A DNA stretch of 39,710 nt from Myxococcales bacterium (GTDB lineage Bacteria > Myxococcota_A > Polyangia > Polyangiales > Polyangiaceae): positions 1 through 39,710 of the forward strand of contig JAAZAA010000141.1 in assembly GCA_012514535.1 (NCBI GenBank), read 5' to 3'. This document shows positions 8,828 through 17,987 of the stretch, one piece after another (positions within the stretch are counted from its first letter, which is position 1; every line of letters starts with the position of its first letter). The translations under genes were made by a program, and so were the position numbers. The notes below the pieces were generated by a model that was not told where the DNA came from, did no database searches, and saw only the letters and a program-made list of their open reading frames with translations.

Positions 8828-10060
8828 ATGCGGCGCGGACACAGCCACCTCGGTGCCCCTCGACGCAGAGGAGCCCGAGCGGCCCACCGATCCCGGCGCG
8901 CCGCGGCGGCGCTGCCCGCCCCCTCGGAGACGGCGCGCGCCTCCCCGATCGCGCTGCTCGCCTTCACGCTCCTGAGCGCCTGTTCGAACGTGAGCGAGGC
9001 CCGCCCGGAGCACCACCTCCCCGAGCCGCCCTATCGCATCAGCGCCGGCGCCCCCGACCGCCTGCACGTGCGTCCGGACCTGGCGGCGAAGTTGGAGACG
9101 ACCCCCGCGGGGAGCTCGGACGTCCAGGCGCGGCTCACGGGTTACGGCCGCCTGGGGTTCGCGGCGGACGCGGCCTACTCGGTCCGTCCCCCGTTCCCCT
9201 CCTACGTGGAGCGCGTCCTCGTGGGCGTCGGCGACCGGGTCACGGTGGGACAACCCCTCGCGGAGCTCCGCAGCAGCGATCTCGCCCGTTTGCGCGCCGA
9301 GCTGTCCCGCAACCAGGTCCAGGTGCGGGTCGCCCGCCAGGCCGTCGAGCGACTCGAGCCGCTGGTGCGCGACGGGACCGCCGCGGAGCGCGAGCTCGCC
9401 GAAGCCCAAGCGAGCCTGGAGGTCGCCGAGGCGGAGCTCGCGAGCGTGCGCCAGGCCCTGGCCGCGGTCGGATCCAGCGGCGGCGGTGGCGATCGTTATC
9501 TCTTGCGGGCGGCGGCCGAGGGCAGCGTGATGCGCCGGGGCGTGGCGCCCGGGGAGCGGGTGGGGCCCGACGGCGAGCCCGCCTTCCTCATCGGGGATCC
9601 GGAGCGCCTCGTCGTCCGCGCGGCGTTCCCCGAGCGCGACGCGCCGTGGCTCCGGGAAGGGGCCCCCTGCTCGTTCACCGTCCAGGCGCTCGGCGACGAA
9701 CCTCTGGCGGGCACCGTGCTCCGCGTGCTGAGCGCCGTGGATCCGCGGACCCGCTCCGTGGAGGCCCTGTGTCGCCCCGACGAGCACCACGACGCCCTCC
9801 GCGCCGAGATGCTCGCTCGGGTGGACGTGAGCGTGCACGGCGAAGATCGGATCCTCGTGCCCCGCGACGCCCTGTTGATGAAGCGCGATCGCTGGGTCGT
9901 GTTCGTGCGCGCGGATGAGCGCACCGTCGAGCGTCGCTTCGTCGTCCCCGGGCTCTCCCTCGGCGGTCACGTGCAGATCGCCGAAGGGATCGCCCCGGGG
10001 GAGCACGTGATCGTCCGCGGCGCCGTCCTCCTCGACGGTGAGCTCGACGTGCTGCTCTGA
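8828..10060 (+). CDS. RND efflux periplasmic adaptor subunit (membrane-fusion protein), lipoprotein
   Basis: A protein of about 410 residues. The open frame begins at ATG 8759, but that codon is inside the putative operator, so a later ATG (8828, or 8819) is preferred; a GGAGA at 8813-8817 is the nearest ribosome-binding site. After a long basic n-region a hydrophobic segment ends in a lipobox-like LLSAC (Cys about residue 52). The adaptor body follows: lipoyl half-motif (YVERVLVGVGDRVTVGQPLAEL), alpha-helical hairpin (about 150-230, coiled-coil: RLRAELSRNQVQVRVARQAVERL), second lipoyl half (RAAAEGSVMRRGVAPGERVG), beta-barrel and membrane-proximal domains (VRADERTVERRFVVPG ... GEHVIVRGAVLLDGEL). 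It should bridge the inner-membrane pump and the outer-membrane channel. Confidence 0.88.
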   Translation: MRRGHSHLGAPRRRGARAAHRSRRAAAALPAPSETARASPIALLAFTLLSACSNVSEARPEHHLPEPPYRISAGAPDRLHVRPDLAAKLETTPAGSSDVQARLTGYGRLGFAADAAYSVRPPFPSYVERVLVGVGDRVTVGQPLAELRSSDLARLRAELSRNQVQVRVARQAVERLEPLVRDGTAAERELAEAQASLEVAEAELASVRQALAAVGSSGGGGDRYLLRAAAEGSVMRRGVAPGERVGPDGEPAFLIGDPERLVVRAAFPERDAPWLREGAPCSFTVQALGDEPLAGTVLRVLSAVDPRTRSVEALCRPDEHHDALRAEMLARVDVSVHGEDRILVPRDALLMKRDRWVVFVRADERTVERRFVVPGLSLGGHVQIAEGIAPGEHVIVRGAVLLDGELDVLL

Positions 10061-10206
10061 GCCGCCGGGAGGGGGTGCTCCGCCCCGGCGTCGTCGCCGG
10101 GAGCCGAGCCGCGAGGTCCCCTCCCCCAACTAGCGAGCTCCCGGCTCCCTCCTCCGTCCGAAGGCCCCCGCGGGCGCCCTCGGCCCCCTCACCTCGCCCT
10201 CCCTCC

Positions 10207-13200
10207 ATGTTCGCAGCCCTGGCCCGCTTCTCGACCTATCATTGGAAGCTCATCCTGCTTCTGACGGCGGTCTTCTCCGCGGTCTCCTACTACGCGTTCC
10301 GCCAGCTGCCCGTGGAGGCCTACCCGGACGTCACCGATCCGATGGTGGAGGTCGTCGCGGTCTTCCCGGGGCAGTCCGCCGAAGAAACGGAGCGGCGAGT
10401 CAGCGCCGAGCTCGAGCGGGTCCTCGCGGGGACCCCTCACCTCAAGAACATCCGCTCGGTCTCCATCTTCGGTCTCTCCCTGGTGACCCTGCGCTTCTCG
10501 GACGCGTCGACGGACCGCGAGAACCGCATCCACGTCGCCGAACGACTCCGGGAGGCGACGCTGCCCGACGGGGTGGAGGCGCTGATCGGACCCCAGGCGA
10601 CGCCGGTCGGGCAGATCTATCGCTACACGCTCAGCGGGCCCCGCACGCTCCGGGAGCTCCGCTCGATCCAGGACTGGGTCGTGGAGCGGCGGCTGCGCTC
10701 CGTGCCCGGCGTCGCCGACGTCGTCACCTTCGGCGGCTTCGAGCGCCAGTACGCCTTGCGCATCGATCCGGTGCGCCTCGCCAACCTCGACGTCACGGTC
10801 GGTGAGGTCTTCCGCGCCGTCGAGGCCACCAGCCAGAACGCCGGAGGCGGCTACGTCGGCATCGGCAACCAGGAGTTCGTCGTGCGCGGCCTCGGCTCCC
10901 TGGAGGACCCCGCCGACATCGGTCGAGCCCTGGTCACGTCCCGCGACGGCATCCCGATCCGCGTCCGAGACGTCGCCGACGTCGTGGAGAGCTCCGTGCC
11001 GCGCCGGGGCTCCGTGGGGCGCAACCTCGAGGACGAGGTCGTGCAAGGGATCGTCCTCCTGCGCCGGGGCGAGAACCCCGATCTCGTGCTCGCGGCCCTC
11101 CAGGAGCGCGTCGACGAGCTCAACGGCGGCATCCTCCCCAGCGACGTGCGCCTCGTGCCCTTCTACGACCGGCGCGACCTCATGGCGGAGACGCTCTCCA
11201 CGGTCGGTCACAACCTGCTGCACGGGGCGATCCTCGTCGTCAGCATCGCGCTGTTGTTCCTGCGCTCGGCCTCCGCGGCGCTGATCATCGCCTGCGTCAT
11301 CCCCCTGGCGTTGCTCACCTCCTTCCTGGGGCTGCGCACCTTCGGGATGTCCGCCAACCTGATCTCCCTCGGCGCGATCGACTTCGGCATCCTGGTGGAG
11401 AACGCCGCGGTCGTGCTGGAGGTGACCCTCCACGGCATGGCGGTGATGCAAGCGACCGGCAAGGGGCCGCTGCCGCTCGCCCTGCGACGCCAGGCCATCG
11501 CGGACGCGTCGGCGAGCGTGGCGCGCCCCGTCGGCTTCGCCAAGCTCATCGTCATCGTCGGGCTGCTGCCGTTGTTCTTCTTGGAGCAGGTCGAGGGCCG
11601 CATCTTCGCGCCGATGGCGTACACCTACGTCTTCGCCCTGATCGGCGCGCGCGTCGCGGCCACGACGGTGGTCCCCGCCCTCGCCGCGGTCTTGCTGCGG
11701 CGCGAGGTGCCCTCGGAGGATCCCCGCTGGTTCCGGCGGCTCCTGGCCGCCTACGCCCGGGCCCTGTCCCGCGCGCGGCGCTTCCGCTGGTACGTCCTCG
11801 GCGCGGCCGTCGCCGGGGGCGGGCTCCTGGCTTCCTACGCTCGCCCCATCGGCACGGAGTTCCTGCCCCAGCTCAACGAGGGCGGCCTCTACATCACCGC
11901 CGTCTTCCCCTCGACGATCGCCCTCGACGAGGCGAGCCAGTACGTCCCCGACATCCGCCGCAAGATCCTCGCCCTCCCGGAGGCGCAGGAGGTCCTGTCC
12001 CAGCTGGGCCGCCCCGAGGACGCCACACAGATCGAAGGCCCCAACAACCTCGAGCTGTTCGTCAAGCTCGCCCCCCTGGACAGCTGGCGCCCCGGGTACC
12101 GGATCGCGGATCTGGAGCGGGAGCTCCGCGGATCCCTCCAGGAAATCCCAGGGGTCAGCTTCAACTTCTCGCAGCCGATCACGGACCGGGTCTTCGAGAC
12201 CATCTCCGGGATCATCGGGCAGGTGGTCGTCAAGGTCCGCGGAGACGACCTCGAGCAGCTCACCGACATCGCCGAACAGGTCAAGGACCGCCTGGGATCG
12301 GTGGAGGGGGTCACGGATCTCCTCCTCTACCAGGCGGGCAGCGTGCCCCAGATGGGCGTGCGGCTCGATCGAGAACGCCTGGCCGAGCGGGGGCTGAGCG
12401 TGGCGGAGGTCCAGGAGGTCATCGAGGTGGCGCTGGGAGGCAAGGTGGCGACGGAAGTGTGGGAAGGAGAGCGACGCTACGGAGTCGCGCTGCGTCTGCC
12501 GGACGCGGTGCGCCAGGATCCAGAGGCGTTGGGGAGGCTGGTCGTCGGAGACGCGGAGAACCGCGTCACCCTGGCGGAGGTCGCCGAGATCACCCCGACC
12601 CTCGGCCGCTCGGCGATCTGGCGCGAGAACCTCTCCCGCTTCGTGGCGGTGAAGTTCAACGTGCGCGACAGGGATCTGGGCTCCACCGTGGCCGCCGCCC
12701 GGGAGGCCGTCGCGGACATCGAGCTCCCGGAGGGGACGACCCTCGCCTTCGGCGGCGAGTTCGAGAACCAGCAGCGCGCCATGCAGCGCCTGGTCCTGGT
12801 GGTCCCGCTGACGCTGCTCGCCATGCTGGGCATCCTCTACTGGAACTTCGGCAGGTGGCTGCCGGCCCTCACGATCATGGCGTTCTTGCCCCTGGCGGTG
12901 GCCTGCGGCGTCGCCGGGCTGCGGGCCATGGGGGAGAACTTCTCCGTGTCCGCCGCGGTCGGCTGCATCACCCTGCTGGGCCAGGTGGTCCTCGCGGGAG
13001 TGCTGGTGTGTACGCGCATCGACCACGCGGCGAAGAGCGGCGCCGCGGATCCAGGGCTCGCCGGCGCCCTGCTCGCCCTCCGCTCCGTGCTGCTGACGGT
13101 CTGCCTGGCCGCGCTGGGGCTCGTGCCCGCGGCCCTGTCCCAGGGGATGGGCAGCGAATCGCAGCGCCCCTTCGCCATCGCGATCATCGCGGGGCTCTTG

Positions 13201-14676
13201 GCCACCGTGCCCGCCGTGCTCCTGCTCCTCCCGCTCTTCTATCGACCGCCCGCCGACCCCGGCGCGGGAGGTTCCGCGGAGGAGGCGCTCTCCCACGCGC
13301 CCGGCGACGCTCCATCGAAGACTCCCGCCGTGGGCCCCGCCGTCGCCGCCGCCCTGGCGCTCGCGCTCGTGCTCTCGCTCCCGGCTCCGGCGGGGGCCAC
13401 CGAGCAGTCGTCCCCCGCCCCTCCGGCGACTCCTGCCGCGAACCAGGGGGACCCTGGTGACCGCGGCGGCGCGGCCCCCCCGATGACCCTCGACCAGCTC
13501 TTCACCCGCTGGCTGCAGGGGAGCCGTGAGGTGGCCGCCTGGCGCGCGGAGCTCGGCGCGGCGCGCTTCGACGTCGTCACGGCCCGGACCCTCCCGAACC
13601 CCGAGCTCGAGGTCTCCGGCAGCCTGGTCCTCAGCGGCGCTCCGCCCGACGGGATGCGGAACTACGGCGCGTCCCTGAGCGTCCCTCTCCCGATCTTCGG
13701 CCAGGTGGGGGCACGCTCCGAAGCCGCCCAGCGCGCCCTCGACGTCGCTGAGACGCGCGTCGCCGTGCTCCTCTGGGAGCGCGCCGCGGAGATCCGCGAG
13801 GCCGCCATCGCCCGAGCATATGCGCACGCGCGCGTCGAGAACGCCGAGCGCACCCTCGAGGAGCTCGCCCGGGTGCAGCGGATCGTGGAGTCCCGCGGAG
13901 CCGGCGGCGTCGCACCCCGCTACGACGCCATGCGCGTGGCCCTCCTCCGGGAGACCCTGGAGGCGGACGCCGCCGCGGCGCGGGTCGAGCGAGAGACCGC
14001 GGAGGCCTCGCTGCTGGGGCTCGTGGGCGATCCTCTGCTGACCCAGGCCCCCGTCCACGTCGACGGGCTCTCCCAGGGGTCACGCTCGACGAGCGCTTCG
14101 ACGAGCTCGAAGGCCCTCGAGGATGAGCGAGGGCTCCTCCGGGTGGCCCTGGCGCGGCGCCCCGACCTCGAGCTGGCGCGCCGCAGCGCACGTGCGGCCC
14201 TGGCCCTCGCTCAGCAGCACCGCAAGGACGCCACCCCCACGCCGAGCCTCGTGATCGGCACCTGGCTCACCCACGCCGAGAGCAGCGTCAGCGTCCTCGG
14301 CGGCGTCTCCGTGCCGCTCCCCCTCTTCGATCGCAACCAGGGGGCCATCGGGCGCGCCGAAGGGGAGGCCCGCGCCCACCGCACCCTGCTCGAGGCCCTC
14401 GAGGCCCGCACCCGCGCCGAGGTCCAGGGGGCCGTCCGCGCTCTGCGCCTCGCGCGTCAGGCGGAGGCACGCTTCGAGGAGAGCGGTGTGCTGGTCACCA
14501 GCGACCTCCTCGAGCGCGCCTGGCGTGCCTACGAGGCGGGGACCTTCTCCATCGCCGAGGCCCTCGACGCCTACGACGCCGTCTGGAAGGCCCGGGCGGA
14601 GGCGCTGGAGCTTCGGAAGGTCGTCGCCGACGCGGAGACACGGCTCGCGCGCGCCATCGCCCTCGACCTCCGCTGA
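10207..14676 (+). CDS. Heavy-metal-type RND pump fused in frame to a TolC-family outer-membrane factor
   Basis: A single 1489-residue reading frame. Residues 1-1012 are a complete CusA/CzcA-type RND transporter: TM1 near the start, docking/porter loops, the HME-like segment GTEFLPQLNEGGLYI (549-563), and TM4 motif DFGILVENAAVVLE with acidic D392, E398, E405, matching the D402/D408/E415 proton-relay positions of CzcA with Glu replacing the second Asp. After TM12 comes a polar linker (1013-1040), then a hydrophobic stretch (about 1045-1059) ending PAPAGA-TEQ, a good signal-peptidase I site near 1064. Residues 1093-1489 are a full outer-membrane efflux protein (PNPELEVSG, LSVPLPIFG, PLPLFDRNQGAIG, long helical hairpins). 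No stop, frameshift or restart codon with a ribosome site is evident between them. It lies 146 bp after the adaptor gene. Metal specificity unknown. Confidence 0.9.
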   Translation: MFAALARFSTYHWKLILLLTAVFSAVSYYAFRQLPVEAYPDVTDPMVEVVAVFPGQSAEETERRVSAELERVLAGTPHLKNIRSVSIFGLSLVTLRFSDASTDRENRIHVAERLREATLPDGVEALIGPQATPVGQIYRYTLSGPRTLRELRSIQDWVVERRLRSVPGVADVVTFGGFERQYALRIDPVRLANLDVTVGEVFRAVEATSQNAGGGYVGIGNQEFVVRGLGSLEDPADIGRALVTSRDGIPIRVRDVADVVESSVPRRGSVGRNLEDEVVQGIVLLRRGENPDLVLAALQERVDELNGGILPSDVRLVPFYDRRDLMAETLSTVGHNLLHGAILVVSIALLFLRSASAALIIACVIPLALLTSFLGLRTFGMSANLISLGAIDFGILVENAAVVLEVTLHGMAVMQATGKGPLPLALRRQAIADASASVARPVGFAKLIVIVGLLPLFFLEQVEGRIFAPMAYTYVFALIGARVAATTVVPALAAVLLRREVPSEDPRWFRRLLAAYARALSRARRFRWYVLGAAVAGGGLLASYARPIGTEFLPQLNEGGLYITAVFPSTIALDEASQYVPDIRRKILALPEAQEVLSQLGRPEDATQIEGPNNLELFVKLAPLDSWRPGYRIADLERELRGSLQEIPGVSFNFSQPITDRVFETISGIIGQVVVKVRGDDLEQLTDIAEQVKDRLGSVEGVTDLLLYQAGSVPQMGVRLDRERLAERGLSVAEVQEVIEVALGGKVATEVWEGERRYGVALRLPDAVRQDPEALGRLVVGDAENRVTLAEVAEITPTLGRSAIWRENLSRFVAVKFNVRDRDLGSTVAAAREAVADIELPEGTTLAFGGEFENQQRAMQRLVLVVPLTLLAMLGILYWNFGRWLPALTIMAFLPLAVACGVAGLRAMGENFSVSAAVGCITLLGQVVLAGVLVCTRIDHAAKSGAADPGLAGALLALRSVLLTVCLAALGLVPAALSQGMGSESQRPFAIAIIAGLLATVPAVLLLLPLFYRPPADPGAGGSAEEALSHAPGDAPSKTPAVGPAVAAALALALVLSLPAPAGATEQSSPAPPATPAANQGDPGDRGGAAPPMTLDQLFTRWLQGSREVAAWRAELGAARFDVVTARTLPNPELEVSGSLVLSGAPPDGMRNYGASLSVPLPIFGQVGARSEAAQRALDVAETRVAVLLWERAAEIREAAIARAYAHARVENAERTLEELARVQRIVESRGAGGVAPRYDAMRVALLRETLEADAAAARVERETAEASLLGLVGDPLLTQAPVHVDGLSQGSRSTSASTSSKALEDERGLLRVALARRPDLELARRSARAALALAQQHRKDATPTPSLVIGTWLTHAESSVSVLGGVSVPLPLFDRNQGAIGRAEGEARAHRTLLEALEARTRAEVQGAVRALRLARQAEARFEESGVLVTSDLLERAWRAYEAGTFSIAEALDAYDAVWKARAEALELRKVVADAETRLARAIALDLR

Positions 14677-14707
14677 AGACGACGAAGGACCGCGCTCGTT
14701 CGCGGCG

Positions 14708-14766
14708 CGGCGACGCACGGCGACGCACGGCGGCGACGCACGGCGGCGACGCACGGCGGCGACGCG
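14708..14766. repeat. 10-bp and 13-bp GC tandem repeats after the pump gene
   Basis: Two CGGCGACGCA units (14708-14727) are followed by two perfect CGGCGGCGACGCA units and a third that ends in G (14728-14766). They fill most of the 106-bp convergent gap between the pump gene and trpS. Confidence 0.8.
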
Positions 14767-14782
14767 CCCTCCGCGACGTCCG

Positions 14783-15793
14783 TCAGAGCAGGCCCGCGGC
14801 GCGTTTGACGGCCTCGAGCTGAGGAACCGCCACCTCGCGGGCCCGCGCGGCGCCCGCCCGCAAGATCGCCTCGACGGCGCCGAGATCCTTCTCGAGCTCC
14901 GCCCGGCGGGCGCGCGCTTCGTCGAAGGTGGCGTGGAACAGCTCGAGGAGGCGCTTCTTGTAGACGCCGTAGCCCTGCCCGCCGCGCCGCCAGCTGGCGT
15001 CCAGCTCCGCGAACTCTTCCGGGGGAGCCATCACCTGAAGCAGCGCGTGCAGGGCGTTCCCCTCCACGGGCTTCGGCTCCTCCACCGCGGTGGAGTCCGT
15101 CTTGATCCCCATGATCGTCTTCTTGATGACCGAGTCGGGCGCGAAGAGATCGATGGTGTTCTTGTAGCTCTTGCTCATCTTCTGCCCATCGGTCCCCAGG
15201 ATCACCGCGGTGTCCTCCTGGATGCGCGCCTCCGGGACCTTCAGCACCCCTGGCTTGCCGTTCTCGGCCCCGTTGGGATCCGCAGGATCGTAGCCGGGGC
15301 AGTAGGTGGCGTTGAACTTGATGGCCCAGTCCCGCGCGAACTCCAGGTGCTGCTTCTGGTCCTTCCCCACAGGGACGACGTCCGCGGCGTAGAGCAAGAT
15401 GTCCGCCGCCATCAGCACCGGGTAGGCGAACAAGCCGAAGTCCGGCCGTACGCCGCGGCTGACCTTGTCCTTGTAGGAGTGGGCCCGCTCCAGGTGGCTC
15501 AAGGGCACGAGGCTGCCCAGGATCCAGAAGAGCTCGCTGTGCTCGGGGACGTCCGACTGGCGAAACAGCGCGGCGCGGTCGGGATCGAGGCCGAAGGCGA
15601 GGTAGGTCAGCGCGATGTCCCAGGTGAAGTCCCGGCGCAGGGCCGCGTCCTGGATGGTCGTCATCGAGTGCAGGTTCGCGATGAAGAAGAACGACTCTCC
15701 CTCCGCCTGCATCTCGACGAACTGACGGATCGCACCATAGTAGTTCCCCAGGTGCGGTCGCCCCGACGGCTGAACTCCCGACAGAATGCGCAT
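14783..15793 (-). CDS. trpS: Tryptophanyl-tRNA synthetase
   Basis: A 336-residue class Ic aminoacyl-tRNA synthetase that charges tRNA-Trp. ATG 15793 gives the canonical start MRILSGVQPSG. The HIGH-equivalent is PHLGN (13-17), and KMSKS is intact at 205-209. Other family blocks: FFFIANLHSMT, QSDVPEHSELFWIL, AYPVLMAADILLY and VPVGKDQKQHLE. Length is typical of bacterial TrpRS. It lies 69 bp downstream of the Ser/Thr kinase gene on the same strand and may share its transcript. Confidence 0.97.
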   Translation of the reverse strand: MRILSGVQPSGRPHLGNYYGAIRQFVEMQAEGESFFFIANLHSMTTIQDAALRRDFTWDIALTYLAFGLDPDRAALFRQSDVPEHSELFWILGSLVPLSHLERAHSYKDKVSRGVRPDFGLFAYPVLMAADILLYAADVVPVGKDQKQHLEFARDWAIKFNATYCPGYDPADPNGAENGKPGVLKVPEARIQEDTAVILGTDGQKMSKSYKNTIDLFAPDSVIKKTIMGIKTDSTAVEEPKPVEGNALHALLQVMAPPEEFAELDASWRRGGQGYGVYKKRLLELFHATFDEARARRAELEKDLGAVEAILRAGAARAREVAVPQLEAVKRAAGLL

Positions 15794-15862
15794 GACGCGG
15801 CCTGGGTTACGCCAGCGCCGTAGCCAGCGCAACTCGCCGGCGTCCGCTTCTCGGCGCGTGGA

Positions 15863-17941
15863 TCAGCGCACGAGCACGCGCGGTGGTTCGCTCGTGAAGT
15901 CCGCGTGCACGTGCCGACTGCCCCCCTCCTCGAGGCGGACCTGCGCGGAGATGGGCCCGTCCCAGGCGGGGCTCGTGAAGGTGGCCCGATAATCCCCCGC
16001 GGGGAGCTCCAGGGCGCCCACGGGGGTCGCGTGCCGCTGCCCGGCGATGGTGACTTCGGCGGCGGGCGCGGACGTGAGGGTGACCTTGCCGGGCGCCGGG
16101 CTCGGGGGGGACGCGACGAGGGAGGTCCCCTGCGCTGACGGGGCCGGGCTCGGAGCGGACGGAGCCGTGGGCGCGGTCGGCGATGAGGACGGCGCCGGCG
16201 GCGAGGTCAGCGGGGGGTGGGGGGGCTGGGGGGGCGCGCCGGCGAGGGGCGTCGAAGCCGCGGCGGGGCGCGCGGGAGCGCCGGGCGCCGGAGGTTCGAG
16301 CTGCGCTGGTGCGAGCTCTGCCTTCGCCAGGCTGGACGGCTCCGTCGTCGAGTCCGTCGTCGAGTTCGCGGGCGACGAGCCAGGGACGGCGTCCGCCGCA
16401 GGGGACGGGGAGGGCGCCCCCCGAGAAGCCTGGAGTGTCGGCTCCCCGGACGGCGAGCGCCCCTCGTCGCCGTCACCGCGACCAGCGAACGCGACGACGA
16501 GGGCGCCGCCCAAGAGCACCATTCCCAGGATCCAGGCTCCCCCGCGCGCCTTCGTGCCGCGCCCCACTCCGGCGCGAGGCGCGGCTCGCTCGGACGCCTC
16601 GACGGCCCCCGCCGGGCCCTGCGACCGCGCCCCGGGCGACAGCGGCTCTGGCTCCGCCGACTCCGCCCCCCGCGCCGACGACGGAGACGACCGCGACGCG
16701 GGCGACCGCAGCGACTCTGGCTCCGACGGCTCCGACGACGGCTCCGACGACAACGGGCGCGTCACCTGCTCCGACGACGATGACGCCCCACCTCCGTCCG
16801 ACACCGCCGCCAGCGGGCGCGCCCCGGGCGACAGCGCCCCCGCCTCCGACGACCCCAGCGACGACGGACTCGCCTCGCCCGACGACGACCCCAACGACGG
16901 CAACGAGCCCTCCTCCGATTCCGGCGGCAGCGGGCGCGTCACCTGCTCCGACGCCGGCGGCTCACTCCCTTCGATGGGGCGCGTCGCGAAGGTCCGCGTC
17001 GGAGATCCCGCGCCGGGCGGAGGCACGGATCCGGAGCCCCAGGACGGCCACCGCTCCACGTCGGGGCGAGAGCTCCGCCGCAGCGCGCGCACGCGGCCCC
17101 CCAGGGCACGCGCCACATCCCCCAGGTCCGTCCCCCGCAGCACGTCCCGGAGGGCCCTGCCGAGCTCGTCGATGCTCTGCAGGCGCCGGCTCGCCTCCGG
17201 CTCCACCGCCGCCAGGAGCACGGCGTCGAGGGGCGCGAGTGAAGGGTGCGAGCGCGACGGGGGCTCGGGGAGCACCTCCACCGCCCGGAGGCTCTCCCGC
17301 TCCGTGGCGCGCCGAAACGGCGGGTGCCCCGTGCAGGCCTCGATGATCATGGCGCCGAGGGCGAAGACGTCCGCCGCGGGCCCCAGGGGGGCGCCCCGGA
17401 CCTGCTCCGGGGGCATGTGCCCCGGCGATCCGAACACCTCGGAGCCGCCTCCCGAGGCCACCGGGCGAGCGATGCCGAAGTCGATGAGCCGCACCGCCCC
17501 CTCGTCGTCGATCAGGACGTTCCGCGGCGTCACGTCCCGGTGGATGATCCCCGCGCGCCGGTGGGCGTACCCGAGGGCGCGCGCCACCTCGATGCCCAGG
17601 TACGCGCCCGCCTCGAGCCCCAAGGCCCCGGAGGCCGCCAGGAGCTCCGCGAGCGTCACCCCGGGGCACAGCTCCATCGCGATGAAGTAGACGCCCTGCT
17701 CCACCCCCAGCTCGTACACGGGCACGATGTTGGGGTGGGTCAGCTCGACCGTCGTCTTCGCCTCTTGCACGAAGCGCTCCACGAACCGCGGATCGCTCGC
17801 GAGCTCCGGCCGGATCTGCTTCACCGCCAGGCGCTTCTCGAACCCGACTGCCCCACGGAGGGTGGCCACGAAGACCCGCGCCATACCCCCGGACGACAGC
17901 TCCCGTTCGAGCACGTACTTGCCGAAAATCTGGGGGAACAT
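15863..17941 (-). CDS. Hanks-type Ser/Thr protein kinase with Ser/Pro-rich linker, TM and C-terminal PEGA-like domain
   Basis: A 692-residue membrane kinase. Kinase domain 8-270: Gly-loop SSGGMARVF, ATP Lys K41 (LAVK), catalytic HRDVTPRN (134-141), Mg-binding DFG (154-156), and GSPGHMPPEQ as activation-loop/APE equivalent. HRDVTP replaces the more common HRDLKP: the catalytic-loop Lys is Thr, a variant seen in some myxobacterial kinases. Residues about 290-460 are Ser/Pro/Glu-rich low complexity with the motif SEQVTRPL twice. One TM (about AWILGMVLLGGALVVAF) is followed by a Pro/Ser/Ala stalk and a C-terminal beta domain (KVTLTSAPAAEVTIAG ... GALELPAGDYRATFTS) resembling PEGA. The start codon ATG lies within a CATG shared with the divergent kelch gene region. 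Confidence 0.92.
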   Translation of the reverse strand: MFPQIFGKYVLERELSSGGMARVFVATLRGAVGFEKRLAVKQIRPELASDPRFVERFVQEAKTTVELTHPNIVPVYELGVEQGVYFIAMELCPGVTLAELLAASGALGLEAGAYLGIEVARALGYAHRRAGIIHRDVTPRNVLIDDEGAVRLIDFGIARPVASGGGSEVFGSPGHMPPEQVRGAPLGPAADVFALGAMIIEACTGHPPFRRATERESLRAVEVLPEPPSRSHPSLAPLDAVLLAAVEPEASRRLQSIDELGRALRDVLRGTDLGDVARALGGRVRALRRSSRPDVERWPSWGSGSVPPPGAGSPTRTFATRPIEGSEPPASEQVTRPLPPESEEGSLPSLGSSSGEASPSSLGSSEAGALSPGARPLAAVSDGGGASSSSEQVTRPLSSEPSSEPSEPESLRSPASRSSPSSARGAESAEPEPLSPGARSQGPAGAVEASERAAPRAGVGRGTKARGGAWILGMVLLGGALVVAFAGRGDGDEGRSPSGEPTLQASRGAPSPSPAADAVPGSSPANSTTDSTTEPSSLAKAELAPAQLEPPAPGAPARPAAASTPLAGAPPQPPHPPLTSPPAPSSSPTAPTAPSAPSPAPSAQGTSLVASPPSPAPGKVTLTSAPAAEVTIAGQRHATPVGALELPAGDYRATFTSPAWDGPISAQVRLEEGGSRHVHADFTSEPPRVLVR

Positions 17942-17987
17942 GACGGAGCAGCCAGCGGCCGGCTATCGTAGCCTCGTGCTCCCCCGG

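Noticed and set aside
10189-14058. A 1289-codon open frame antisense to the pump gene
   Set aside because: High third-position GC suppresses antisense stops. Its translation is low-complexity, lacks any domain, and the sense frame is a complete recognisable transporter.
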